In this document: positions 1-7,325 of the stretch, in pieces
Layout of the letters: every line of letters begins with the position of its first letter
Position numbering within the stretch: the first letter of the stretch is position 1
Source of the DNA: Desulfobacterales bacterium
GTDB taxonomy: Bacteria > Desulfobacterota > Desulfobacteria > Desulfobacterales > C00003106
NCBI GenBank assembly: GCA_030613165.1
Contig: JAUWMN010000002.1
Location: forward strand, 1-20,382
Direction: 5' to 3'
DNA: 20,382 bases
The notes under the pieces: generated by a model
Databases searched by the model: none
Seen by the model: only the letters and a program-made list of their open reading frames with translations
Told to the model about the DNA's origin: nothing
Translations under genes and position numbers: made by a program

Positions 1-69
1 ATGAGGCTGTCCGGCTCGCAGAATCCCGCGCCTCGGAGAGCGAACGAGTATAGAGGCTCAATATTCCAC

Positions 70-165
70 TTATAGATGGATGCTGTTTAGCGCCTCCAGA
101 GCGCTTTGATTGTACGGATCGCTCTCTAATACCTTTTGGAAATATGTTCGGGCTTGCTTTTTGTT
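70..165 (-). pseudogene. Remnant of a TPR-repeat protein C-terminus
   Basis: Read on the minus strand, this stretch encodes about 31 residues ending in a TAA stop at 70-72, with a typical tetratricopeptide-repeat tail (KKQARTYFQKVLESDPYNQS followed by ALEALNSIHL). TPR proteins are protein-interaction scaffolds. The frame is closed upstream by another TAA at 166-168 and has no start codon, so only the last TPR helix pair remains. It lies just downstream of the octaheme cytochrome stop codon in a different frame. The likely explanation is a truncated gene whose N-terminal part was deleted or replaced. A frameshift is less likely, because the neighbouring frames give no TPR-like continuation. 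The TPR resemblance is by eye. Confidence 0.5.
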
Positions 166-187
166 TTAAAACATAAAACCCTATGTC

Positions 188-1564
188 TCAAAATGTCCGC
201 CGTCCGCTTCTAAGCGCCAGTGGCAGCCAGCTATCATCTCCTCCGTGAAAGTGGCAGTTATTGCAGTCTATGGGTTGCCTGCCAGGCCCGTCGTGGCATT
301 GAGAACAGCTGCTCGGATCAAAATATGGAGCACCCGTGTTATCATGGTGAATGTCCTCTAAAGTTCCGCCAGTTCCAGATGTGTCACAGTCATGGCATCT
401 CTCACACAGGTATTTCCAGTTGTCGTTTTCGAAGGGTGTGATGACCCCGGTCAAGGCCGCGCCGTTTACTTCATTCCTTATTAACATGACACTCGATGCA
501 CCATGCGGCTCGTGGCAATCGGTGCAGGAAAGGACGAGACCATTAGCCGAGCCCCATACTGTGTTATAGGGATCGTCTAAATTAACATATCCTCCAGTGC
601 CGTCTTGTGTAGCAACGTTTTTCCCATGTTTATCCCCCCCGGCTTCGCCGCCAGTATTTACCCAATCGATGGTTTTCAGGTCCCTCAGCAGCGTGTTGCT
701 ATAGATGATATTGGTTGAATTATGGCAGTCGGTGCAGAAGGTGACATAGTCGGGGATGTTTGAGCCATCATATATTGTAGTAGAGTTATTCGGCTCATAC
801 CCAACCGGGGTTACAGAGTAATAATAATACGGCGCCTGATAGTACAAGGTATAAGCATTCATCCTTTCACTGGAAACAAGAATATCAATTATACCATCAT
901 CATCCCCCCAGAGCTTACCATGATCAGAGGGTTTGGAAATAGCAGTTTCAGTCGGATCTCCTGGAGCCGCTCTATTCCTTTTAGCGATATGGACATTATG
1001 GCAGGCGCTGCAAGGATTGGAGCTGGCGGTAAATGTGGTAGGCCAATTAGCTATGGCAAAAGTACGTACATCATTTAAGTTGTGATAAGAGAGAAGATTA
1101 AACGCATCCATAATGGAAGCCGTCGCGTCCGTTAGGTATCCACCAAAGGTGCGGCTGTAGGTGTAGTTATCAAAAGCAGGGGTTTGCAGGGTGCCTGTTC
1201 CATAATGGCAGTAAAAGCAGGCGTTATCACTTTGAATATAGGGGTTTGTAGTTGCACCCGAGAAATTGTTCGCTAAGAGGCAAAAGCCGGCCGCTCCACC
1301 TGCGGGGGTTGGCTCATCTCCGTTGATGCTTGCATGCTGTTCGTGACAGTGCGCTCACTGGCCCGGGGAATATATTGTCGTACTGGTCCGATTAACTCCG
1401 GTAGTAGAGTCCCCATGAGCAGAACTTCCGTAGGGCGGGTCTGCCGGGGGTGGTGGCGGACCCTGAGTATACACATCTTGAACGGAGATTAAAAAGAAAA
1501 GGAATATTAACGCGCCGACTAAGAATCTAAACCATCTGTCAAAAAAGAAAGACATTATTCGCAT
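188..1564 (-). CDS. Predicted secreted octaheme c-type cytochrome with in-frame TGA at heme site 1
   Basis: Read through one TGA, the frame gives 458 residues. An N-terminal hydrophobic signal or anchor spans residues 11-27, followed by a Pro-rich linker. Seven canonical heme motifs follow: CFYCH 116-120, CSACH 185-189, CTDCH 277-281, CTDCH 347-351, CERCH 387-391, CSQCH 420-424 and CNNCH 434-438. Residue 70 is TGA (1355-1357) and is followed by A-H-C-H-E-Q-H, so with Cys or Sec it would complete an eighth motif, (C/U)AHCH. Without read-through, translation yields only a 69-aa heme-free peptide plus a 307-aa open frame from the ATG at 1109-1111 that lacks a signal. The start at 1564 is supported by the signal peptide, but its ribosome site is weak; ATG 1555 is an alternative. 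It lies 18 bp downstream of the Fn3 gene, probably in the same transcript. A role in extracellular or periplasmic electron transfer is inferred. It is either a recoded gene, a fresh pseudogene or a base-call error. Confidence 0.7.
1355..1357 (-). other. In-frame TGA replacing the first Cys codon of a CXXCH motif
   Basis: On the minus strand the codons are TGA GCG CAC TGT CAC, that is stop-A-H-C-H. One third-position change (TGC or TGT to TGA) separates this from a normal CAHCH. TGA ends other genes in the window (for example at 11098 and 17953), so a genome-wide TGA reassignment is unlikely. Two small hairpins follow on the coding strand: CTGT/ACAG (1346-1349 with 1337-1340) and CATC/GATG with loop AACGGA (1325-1328 with 1315-1318). 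The second loop begins 30 nt after the TGA, within the range usual for a bacterial SECIS, but it does not start with G and its stem is only 4 bp. Confidence 0.85.
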
Positions 1565-1582
1565 CTCGTTTTTACGGTAACT

Positions 1583-2368
1583 TTACGGGGTAACTTTAAC
1601 CTCATTCGAATATCCACTCTCTCCTCCGGATGTATTAACAGCCGTGACCACGTAATAGTATGTCAGACCTTCCGCTACCTGCCCGTCTCTATCTCTATAC
1701 TCTTCGATTAACGAATAGCTTATCTTTTGGTAACCGCTCCCCGTGACAACGCTTCGGTAAACATTGTAGCCGGCCAGATCAGGCTCACGATTCTTCTGCC
1801 AATGCAAGAACACTACGTTCCTTTGAATCACTACTCCCTTTAAGGCTTCCGGGGGCGCAGGCGCCGGGACCGCCGGTGAAACTTTCACAAGAAATCTTTT
1901 CGCATAGCCGTCGTTTACAAAAACAAATGAAGAGGAGGCATGCATATCAATCTCAACATTTCCGTCTATATCAACGAGCACGGCCTTTTTATCAGGTATT
2001 ATCTCTTTTAGACCGGGCCATTGAACAGTCAACTCGCCAACGACGTTGGAAACAACCTCAAAGGCCCACTCTTTTGGAAAATCAGGCGCCTTGATATCTT
2101 GACTAAATGTATCAAACACATGGCCCCATTCCGGGTGTGGGAAATAGGCATAAATATAAATATCACTAAGGCTATCAGGCGAAGCAGGGATGTCCCACGC
2201 GTTGTCCCGCCCGTCAGTGGCGCCATCTTTGACGCCGGCAATACAATAACCATAAGTCTCCCCGCCTGATACTCGCAAGGTTAACTCCCAATCGGAGCAA
2301 TAAGCAGAAGCGGAAAAACTAATTGAGATTAAAGCGACTAAAAGCGCTTGACATATTTTTATAGACAT
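1583..2368 (-). CDS. Secreted Fn3-domain protein of unknown function
   Basis: The 261-aa product starts with a Sec signal peptide (probable cleavage after S-A-S-A, about residue 22). A beta-rich N-terminal region of about 145 residues that I do not recognise follows, then a Pro/Ala-rich linker (near 163-172). A C-terminal fibronectin type III domain (about 173-261) shows the hallmark features: a core Trp (HWQKN), D-L-A-G-Y-N-V-Y-R, Y-Y-Y-V-V-T-A-V-N and a closing S-N-E-V strand. There is no heme motif. A clear AAGGAG lies 7 nt upstream of the ATG, fixing the start. It sits between the multidomain propeller gene and the octaheme gene on the same strand, so an accessory or adhesive role at the cell surface near the cytochromes is plausible but not shown. 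Confidence 0.75.
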   Translation of the reverse strand: MSIKICQALLVALISISFSASAYCSDWELTLRVSGGETYGYCIAGVKDGATDGRDNAWDIPASPDSLSDIYIYAYFPHPEWGHVFDTFSQDIKAPDFPKEWAFEVVSNVVGELTVQWPGLKEIIPDKKAVLVDIDGNVEIDMHASSSFVFVNDGYAKRFLVKVSPAVPAPAPPEALKGVVIQRNVVFLHWQKNREPDLAGYNVYRSVVTGSGYQKISYSLIEEYRDRDGQVAEGLTYYYVVTAVNTSGGESGYSNEVKVTP

Positions 2369-2387
2369 ATCCGTTCTCCTTTTGAGA

Positions 2388-2417
2388 CCTTTGTAAAAAT
2401 GTCACGTTTTGCAAAGG
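2388..2417. repeat. Inverted repeat between the propeller and Fn3 genes
   Basis: CCTTTGTAAAA (2388-2398) pairs with TTTTGCAAAGG (2407-2417): 11 positions with a single T-G wobble on the plus strand (A-C mismatch on the minus-strand RNA) and an 8-nt loop. It fills most of the 60-bp gap between two minus-strand genes. No U-tract follows on the minus strand, so it looks more like an mRNA processing or stability hairpin than an intrinsic terminator. Confidence 0.5.
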
Positions 2418-2428
2418 CCTCCTTCTGA

Positions 2429-4537
2429 CTAAGGTTTATAAATCCTCAGATCAAGGTCATAATAAGCAAATATCCAGTAACCCTTCCATGGCTCCAACTC
2501 GGCGGAACCCGATGGAATAAAGTCATGGGTACTACCGTTCCATATGTAAACGGCATTTCCTATCCAGTCTGCCAACACGGCATCGGCATAGCTTTTGGTC
2601 AAGGTGTTGTAAATCACCTCACAGGAACCGAGACTCACGACTGTCCCATAGGGATTCCCGATTAAATTCCAGCCGGCGCTCAGAGAAAGAGTGTATGAAG
2701 GATCGGTGATCTCAGCGCCTGAAGCATCGGTGGGGTTATCTCTCAGACATGAATAAATTAAAATGCCTTTCCCCGGAACGATAGTTGCGGCCGTTTCCCA
2801 ACCACCGGCACCACCAGGGTTCGGCTCATCGATCCAGGTAGAATACCAATAAAACATCCAGTCATAGCCGGCGTCGTCCCCGAATACCGAACCTGAATCA
2901 TTGGGGCTCGGGTGTAGAGGGCATGAAACCATATTCCAGTCTAACAGGAGACCGGTCTTCCCAGCTGGGCTGGTGGTAGAGAGGTCGGATGTATTGGGCA
3001 CCCCATCCGAAGATTTTATGGCAAAATAGTACGTGGTATTTGACTCCAATCCGGTAACTGTAAAATATTCCGTAGTTCCTTGCACAGATGGAGTCGGCTC
3101 CCCTGTGGCCAGGGTGGCCGCAGAGAATTCCGCGTCCGTGGCAATGGGTGTCTTGGCGTATCTGACATCATAGCTTGCGGCCTGTGTCCCAGGATCGTTC
3201 CCATTATCGCCGGGCGCCGTCCAGGTCAGTTCCACCGCATTTGAGTCCACTGTCCCTGTTGTTGCCAGATCGGTTATAGCGGCCGGCGCTGTAGGATCAT
3301 ATACTGTAATAGGAGTGGGGTGGGCATAGTTGTCATAGGCGTATTTTTTAATCTTTGTATTATTATAGTCGGCCACATACAAATACTGCTGTCCGATGAA
3401 AGGGGTCACAAAAAGACCTAAACCGACACTGTTGGAATCAAATTGATAATCCCCTATGCCTAAGCTCGGCCCCCCTACGGTCATCACCCAGTTATTGTCG
3501 GAGTCAAACTGCTGGACCCGGTGATTACCAAGGTCACTCACCCAGTAATAACCATTAGTATCAAAAGATATCTGATACGGCCCGTTTACGCTGTTGAACT
3601 GTCCGTCCCCTGTTCCCGGAGAGTCGAGAATTATGGAAAAGTTGGACCCGCCATCAGTGGATTTATATACCGTGATAGCCCCCACGTCCGCTACGAGGAC
3701 AGTGTTGCTGTCCGAGGGATCAATGGCAACGCCTGAAAGCTTGACGGCGCCCGGCGGCGTCGTGCCGTTATTCCAATTAGCTCCTGAGTCGATAGATTTA
3801 TAAACCCTGTTTGTGGCCGGGTCCACACCGTAGAGTATGGTTCCATCACTGTTACAAGCTATATCATAGGGTTGGGGGGTGATCATCATTGCTGCCCACC
3901 CAAGGGCATAACTACTCCAGGTGTCGCCGCCATTTGTTGAATAGTACAGCCTCTCTTCCCCGTTGTCCAAGACATAGATCTTCTGCCCGTCAATACTTAT
4001 AGCAATGCCGTAAGCAGGGCCGGCGCCTCCGTAAATCACCTGAGACCAACCGAAACCACCATCAATCGATTTGTAAAGTTTGTTATCCGAAGCGGTCATC
4101 CAGAGATTCAGACTGTTAGAGGGGTCAACTACCAGGTCATAGGGAGACTGCACTGTAGGAGAGGCGCTTGTATATGATATGTCATCGATATTATAAGGAT
4201 AAGTTCCACCCGGCACAACGATGCCGATATCATCCTCTCCGTCCCATACCTCTGAATTACTGCCACCAATTCTATTCTCGGTATATTTATTGGACGGCGC
4301 CACAAGGTTGCGCTTCAGGATACCGGATGAATCATAGATCCTCAGCCAGAGCATGGCGGAACTATTCAGCTCATATGAAATGGTAGTAGTCTCCCCGATC
4401 TCGGGGTTAAAGGTGTCAGGGATTACTGACACATTGGTGACATTGGCCGCTTCTCCTTTTAAGGTCATGCCAAAGGCAAATAAGAGGCAAATAAGAGCGC
4501 CTGCTATGACTTTATATGACTTACGATAGTTTTTCAT
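2429..4537 (-). CDS. Secreted FlgD-Ig / Asp-box and NHL propeller / Fn3 protein
   Basis: The 702-aa product has a signal peptide (1-30), then a FlgD-like Ig domain (about 36-120, with the S-E-V-W-D-G-E-D and V-P-G-G-T-Y pattern). Four Asp-box or BNR-like turns of the S-x-D-x-G-x-x-W type follow at 157-164, 200-207, 248-255 and 293-300, then NHL-like blades (about 308-400), an Fn3 domain (about 418-526), and a C-terminal domain containing the L-S-A-G-W-N-L-I-G-N-P signature (near 618-628). That signature recurs in large secreted proteins of anaerobic deltaproteobacteria. A GGGGGGAG ribosome site 4-5 nt before the ATG supports the start. No hemes or catalytic motifs are visible. The architecture suggests an extracellular or outer-membrane-associated scaffold or adhesion protein. 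It has its own promoter-like sequence and follows the OmcS-like gene on the same strand after a 353-bp gap. Confidence 0.85.
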   Translation of the reverse strand: MKNYRKSYKVIAGALICLLFAFGMTLKGEAANVTNVSVIPDTFNPEIGETTTISYELNSSAMLWLRIYDSSGILKRNLVAPSNKYTENRIGGSNSEVWDGEDDIGIVVPGGTYPYNIDDISYTSASPTVQSPYDLVVDPSNSLNLWMTASDNKLYKSIDGGFGWSQVIYGGAGPAYGIAISIDGQKIYVLDNGEERLYYSTNGGDTWSSYALGWAAMMITPQPYDIACNSDGTILYGVDPATNRVYKSIDSGANWNNGTTPPGAVKLSGVAIDPSDSNTVLVADVGAITVYKSTDGGSNFSIILDSPGTGDGQFNSVNGPYQISFDTNGYYWVSDLGNHRVQQFDSDNNWVMTVGGPSLGIGDYQFDSNSVGLGLFVTPFIGQQYLYVADYNNTKIKKYAYDNYAHPTPITVYDPTAPAAITDLATTGTVDSNAVELTWTAPGDNGNDPGTQAASYDVRYAKTPIATDAEFSAATLATGEPTPSVQGTTEYFTVTGLESNTTYYFAIKSSDGVPNTSDLSTTSPAGKTGLLLDWNMVSCPLHPSPNDSGSVFGDDAGYDWMFYWYSTWIDEPNPGGAGGWETAATIVPGKGILIYSCLRDNPTDASGAEITDPSYTLSLSAGWNLIGNPYGTVVSLGSCEVIYNTLTKSYADAVLADWIGNAVYIWNGSTHDFIPSGSAELEPWKGYWIFAYYDLDLRIYKP

Positions 4538-4603
4538 GGTCTCCCCCCGTCCTTTATAATGATATTTTAATTGCCAATCATTTCATTTCTTCAGACTACA
4601 AAA

Positions 4604-4612
4604 ATTATACCA
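4604..4612 (-). promoter_or_regulatory. Extended -10 promoter for the 702-aa secreted protein
   Basis: On the minus strand the sequence reads TGGTATAAT: a perfect TATAAT with the TGn extension. No recognisable -35 element lies 16-18 nt upstream, which is typical of extended -10 or activator-dependent promoters. Transcription would start near 4597, giving a leader of about 60 nt before the ATG at 4537. Confidence 0.5.
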
Positions 4613-4645
4613 TATCTTCTCGTTAGAAGGTCTCTTTTATTAAGA

Positions 4646-4674
4646 TGCAAAACCAATATTAAGTGCAAAACCAA
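4646..4674 (-). promoter_or_regulatory. Direct repeat TGCAAAACCAA x2, possible activator site
   Basis: TGCAAAACCAA occurs at 4646-4656 and again at 4664-4674, an exact 11-bp direct repeat with an 18-bp period, just under two helical turns. It lies about 50-77 bp upstream of the predicted start of the 702-aa gene transcript, a usual place for activator binding. The rest of the 353-bp gap (4538-4890) holds no plausible gene. The regulator is unknown. Confidence 0.4.
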
Positions 4675-4776
4675 GGCCAATTTTGCTGACAGAAAGATAT
4701 TTATTAAATTTCAATCGGTTACCTCAACCGTAAGGAGTACCGACCAAGAACGATGTGAAAAGAGATTGCATTAATG

Positions 4777-4812
4777 TGCAAAAGTTTGCATGTTATTGTG
4801 CGACAACATGCA
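4777..4812. repeat. Overlapping palindromes in a TGCA-box cluster
   Basis: TGCAAAAGTTTGCA (4777-4790) is a 6+6 palindrome. Overlapping it, TGCATGTT (4787-4794) is inverted as AACATGCA (4805-4812). TGCA occurs seven times between 4646 and 4837 (starts 4646, 4664, 4767, 4777, 4787, 4809, 4834), where about one would be expected by chance. The region could be a regulator array for the downstream minus-strand gene, or the 3' end structure of the OmcS-like transcript. Confidence 0.4.
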
Positions 4813-4890
4813 TACTCAACGCCTTGTAAGCTTTGCATAACCCCTAAATTTTTGATTAAAACTGGCTCTCCTTTATTACTTTTCAAGCTC

Positions 4891-5871
4891 TTACTTCTTC
4901 GACGTATGGCAAACACCACAGCCGAGCCTGCCGCCCGTATTATCCCACCGCATCATCTTAAACTCAGGCGACCCGTGAGCCCGATGGCACGACAGGCACA
5001 TGACAACAGCTTCGCTTCGGACTAAGGGATCGGCGTCTGGGTTTATAAAGGCTACCGGCGCGATGTTTGAATAAGCGGTTACCGGATCATATGCCGCATA
5101 TTCGCGGTCAGGGTCAGTGGGCAGAGCAATATCCGTCGGGTGCCGCAGCCACGGGCTTGAGTTTCTATCTATGCCGTCAGCGCTGTGATAGTTCCCATGG
5201 CATTGGGCGCAGAGGGAACTTATAGTCGTGCTATCTCCCACATCACCGGACCCTTTATACACGTTGTGGACGGCCGTGTCTTTCTCCCAATCACTGTCTT
5301 CTATGCCTGTTACACCATTCAAGAATCTATAACTCAGCCCCACAGAACCCCCGGTGATCCCCCCTGAATCGTCTGTATGGTGTGCGGCGCTAACTGCGTC
5401 AAGTTCATTGTTTCCGGTGCTTTTGTCACCGTGACAGCCGGATTCTCCAGCACAAGTAAGTTGGGAATAGATTGTTGTGCTTCCCGGGATCGTTGCAAAA
5501 GTGTCGTCCGCAGCAGTTATGCCGGCAACATTGTGGCCCGTATTTTGGTTCAAGATTTTAACATAGTAAAAATTGCCGCCGGCAAGAGTGTTGTCCGCGC
5601 CAAAATTGCCGCCTATATTATAGACAATAGGCACGCCTTCTGCGGTTATAGTAGTTCCTTCCCCGCTGTGACAACCGACACAGGTAGCTGTAAGAAGTGA
5701 GGGATTTGCATCAGTGTAGCCTTCGAAGAAAGATCCCGCAACCGGTGTCCCCCCCTGGCTGCTATGCATTGTATGGCAATTTGAGCACACACCTCTTACC
5801 GATGCCTGAACTAAACTGGGAAACCCGAGCGTACAAAGAATGGAAAGCATACAAATCAATGATTTTTTCAT
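4891..5871 (-). CDS. OmcS/OmcE-like multiheme cytochrome, probable extracellular filament subunit
   Basis: The 326-aa product has a Sec signal peptide (cleavage about V-Q-A/S at 23/24) and heme motifs CSNCH 29-33, CVGCH 64-68, CAGESGCH 140-147, CAQCH 221-225, CLSCH 292-296 and CGVCH 318-322. The opening CxxCH-T-M-H-S-S, the W-L-R-H-P segment after motif 4, C-L-S-C-H-R-A-H near the end and a final heme motif at the extreme C-terminus match the layout of Geobacter OmcS, which polymerises into hexaheme nanowires. At OmcS heme position 3 this protein has CX5CH rather than CX2CH, so that site either binds heme unusually or is lost. The ATG at 5869-5871, preceded by AGGAA, is preferred over an upstream ATG at 5904 because the signal peptide begins there. 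Family membership comes from remembered sequence comparison; filament formation is inference. Confidence 0.8.
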   Translation of the reverse strand: MKKSLICMLSILCTLGFPSLVQASVRGVCSNCHTMHSSQGGTPVAGSFFEGYTDANPSLLTATCVGCHSGEGTTITAEGVPIVYNIGGNFGADNTLAGGNFYYVKILNQNTGHNVAGITAADDTFATIPGSTTIYSQLTCAGESGCHGDKSTGNNELDAVSAAHHTDDSGGITGGSVGLSYRFLNGVTGIEDSDWEKDTAVHNVYKGSGDVGDSTTISSLCAQCHGNYHSADGIDRNSSPWLRHPTDIALPTDPDREYAAYDPVTAYSNIAPVAFINPDADPLVRSEAVVMCLSCHRAHGSPEFKMMRWDNTGGRLGCGVCHTSKK

Positions 5872-6034
5872 TGTAATTTCCTGAATATTAGCACCTCGTA
5901 GCATACATTAGAAAATATGCCGATTCCCGCTTACCTAGGAGGCTGTCCTTGTGAGCCCATTAAGAAACTTGATTCTTTTAAAATTCATCCTCCGACAAAA
6001 CGATATAAATTATTAAAATACTCCTCCAGTTACA

Positions 6035-6063
6035 TGCATACCGTAAAGGAGTCTTATTGTCAA
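6035..6063 (-). promoter_or_regulatory. Candidate promoter for the OmcS-like gene
   Basis: On the minus strand a perfect TTGACA (6058-6063) is followed after 17 nt by TATGCA (6035-6040), a weak -10 matching three of six positions. A start near 6028 would give a leader of roughly 155 nt before the ATG at 5871, long enough for post-transcriptional control. Confidence 0.3.
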
Positions 6064-6407
6064 GCGAACAGGCGGCTGTGTCGATTTTTCAATCTAAAAA
6101 TTAGCATTTTTTACTTGCCTATAGGTTTGTTTTGGTTTATTTAAGACCAAAATGTTTCTTATAATTTATTGAAAATTTTGTAAAAATGTGTCTACCAAGT
6201 GGGCCTACGATTTTGTCTGCTTTATTTTTTTCGCAAAATTGATGCCATAAAATGTCATATAGACATATTCAATAGATTTTTCTGGAATCTCGGTTAGTTA
6301 AGGGTGATTATAGGCCGTAGCCACCACTCACTTTCCAAAGATATCTTGCAAATTTTGGTACTTTGGGGCCGATATTTTGACCAGGCTATGCGGTGGCGAG
6401 AAAAAAC

Positions 6408-6437
6408 TTGACATAACTTACTCTTGAGTGGTAGAAA
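6408..6437 (+). promoter_or_regulatory. Candidate promoter for the dodecaheme pair
   Basis: A perfect TTGACA (6408-6413) is followed after 18 nt by TAGAAA (6432-6437), four of six matches. A perfect TATAAT also lies at 6462-6467 without a good -35. Either could drive the cytochrome pair starting at 6534. The inverted copy TGAGTGGT overlaps the -10 region. Confidence 0.3.
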
Positions 6438-6533
6438 AATGGAAGTTTTTGCAATATATCGTATAATTAATGAATAAGAGTCAGCATTCACAATAGCAGT
6501 TTTGTAAAGCTCTCACAGTGGAGGGAAATGAAA

Positions 6534-7307
6534 ATGGGCAAAAAGGCTGGTGTTTTATTTTTATTAGTGACGCTTGTTATGTTCTGCGGGAATGTACGGG
6601 CTGAAGAACTCTTAGACTCTGATTGTGTTAAATGTCATAAGGTGCAACCGACAACAATAGCTGATCAAGGGGGCAAACATAAAACAGAGGTAGGTTGCGT
6701 GGATTGCCACACACAGCATCCGCCGGAGGGGCAACAAGCCATACCTGAATGCAGCGTTTGCCATAGTGATAAGCCACATTATGATCTTGAAAATTGCGCG
6801 GCGTGTCATAGTGATACCCATGCCCCCATGCAATTAAAGATTGAAGGCGATGTAACAGATCCCTGTCTTACATGTCATGCGGGAGAAGGGAAACAATTGA
6901 AGGACCATCCCAGTGCTCATACCGACCTGGCTTGTAACGAATGCCATACGGAACACCGGTTGATTCCTGAATGTATGGAATGCCACGAAAAACATAGCGA
7001 GGACATGGATCTAAAATCCTGCCTTATCTGTCATCCGGTACATATGCCTCTTGTTATTACCTATGATCAGGATCTCCCCTCGAATTACTGTGGAACATGC
7101 CACGGTGAGGCGGCCGCTTTGCTGAGCAAAAATACGACCAAACACAAAGACCTGTCATGTGTCTACTGCCATCGCGCCAAACACAAGATGGTGCCGACCT
7201 GTATTTCGTGCAAGATACCCCATGGTGAACCACATCCAGCCAAGATGCTGGCAAAGTATCCTGAATGCGGTCAATGCCATGGTATAGCCCATGATATAAG
7301 AAAGTAA
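6534..7307 (+). CDS. Periplasmic multiheme cytochrome, eleven CXXCH plus one CXXCK
   Basis: The product is about 257 aa. Its signal peptide has a likely cleavage near V-R-A/E. Eleven canonical heme motifs follow in order: CVKCH, CVDCH, CSVCH, CAACH, CLTCH, CNECH, CMECH, CLICH, CGTCH, CVYCH and CGQCH, with CISCK (7200-7214) between the tenth and the last. The high heme density (about one per 20 residues) and many spare His residues suggest a bis-His electron-transfer wire rather than an enzyme. CXXCK does, however, bind the catalytic heme in nitrite reductase NrfA, so that site could be five-coordinate or Lys-ligated. The ATG at 6534 is preferred over the ATG at 6528 because GGAGGG ends 8 nt before it. 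It is a paralogue of the next gene, 18 bp downstream. The likely role is carrying electrons from the inner membrane toward an outer-membrane conduit (inferred). Confidence 0.9.
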   Translation: MGKKAGVLFLLVTLVMFCGNVRAEELLDSDCVKCHKVQPTTIADQGGKHKTEVGCVDCHTQHPPEGQQAIPECSVCHSDKPHYDLENCAACHSDTHAPMQLKIEGDVTDPCLTCHAGEGKQLKDHPSAHTDLACNECHTEHRLIPECMECHEKHSEDMDLKSCLICHPVHMPLVITYDQDLPSNYCGTCHGEAAALLSKNTTKHKDLSCVYCHRAKHKMVPTCISCKIPHGEPHPAKMLAKYPECGQCHGIAHDIRK

Positions 7308-7325
7308 TTAATGGAGGTGCCTTAG

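Larger units (their letters stand above)
5872..6533. other. Divergent intergenic region between OmcS-like and dodecaheme genes
   Basis: This 662-bp AT-rich gap separates the minus-strand and plus-strand arms. I see no convincing gene in it; the open frames present lack ribosome sites and family resemblance. It holds candidate promoters in both directions, a small palindrome ATGTC-ATATA-GACAT (6252-6266), and a distant inverted pair ACCACTCA (6323-6330) / TGAGTGGT (6425-6432) whose right half overlaps the plus-strand promoter candidate. Confidence 0.6.

Noticed and set aside
351..569. Plus-strand frames opposite the octaheme cytochrome (also those at 220 and 7057-7479 opposite other cytochromes).
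   Set aside because: Antisense shadows of heme-rich coding sequence; no ribosome sites or recognisable products.
5917..5945. Minus-strand leader of the OmcS-like gene contains GGTAAGCGGG, reminiscent of the 3' strand of GEMM (c-di-GMP/cGAMP) riboswitches that precede cytochrome genes in Geobacter.
   Set aside because: The highly conserved 5' core (CACGCACAGGGCAAACC) and the tetraloop-receptor arrangement are absent, so the match is too partial to call.
5917..6144. 75-codon plus-strand frame in the divergent gap.
   Set aside because: No ribosome site, low-complexity AT-rich tail, no family resemblance, and it overlaps the expected leader and promoter of the OmcS-like gene.
6441..6455. TGGAAG...TTTTTGC as a possible sigma54 -24/-12 promoter before the dodecaheme pair.
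   Set aside because: GG to GC spacing is 8 nt rather than the required 10, and the conserved TGGCAC is not present.
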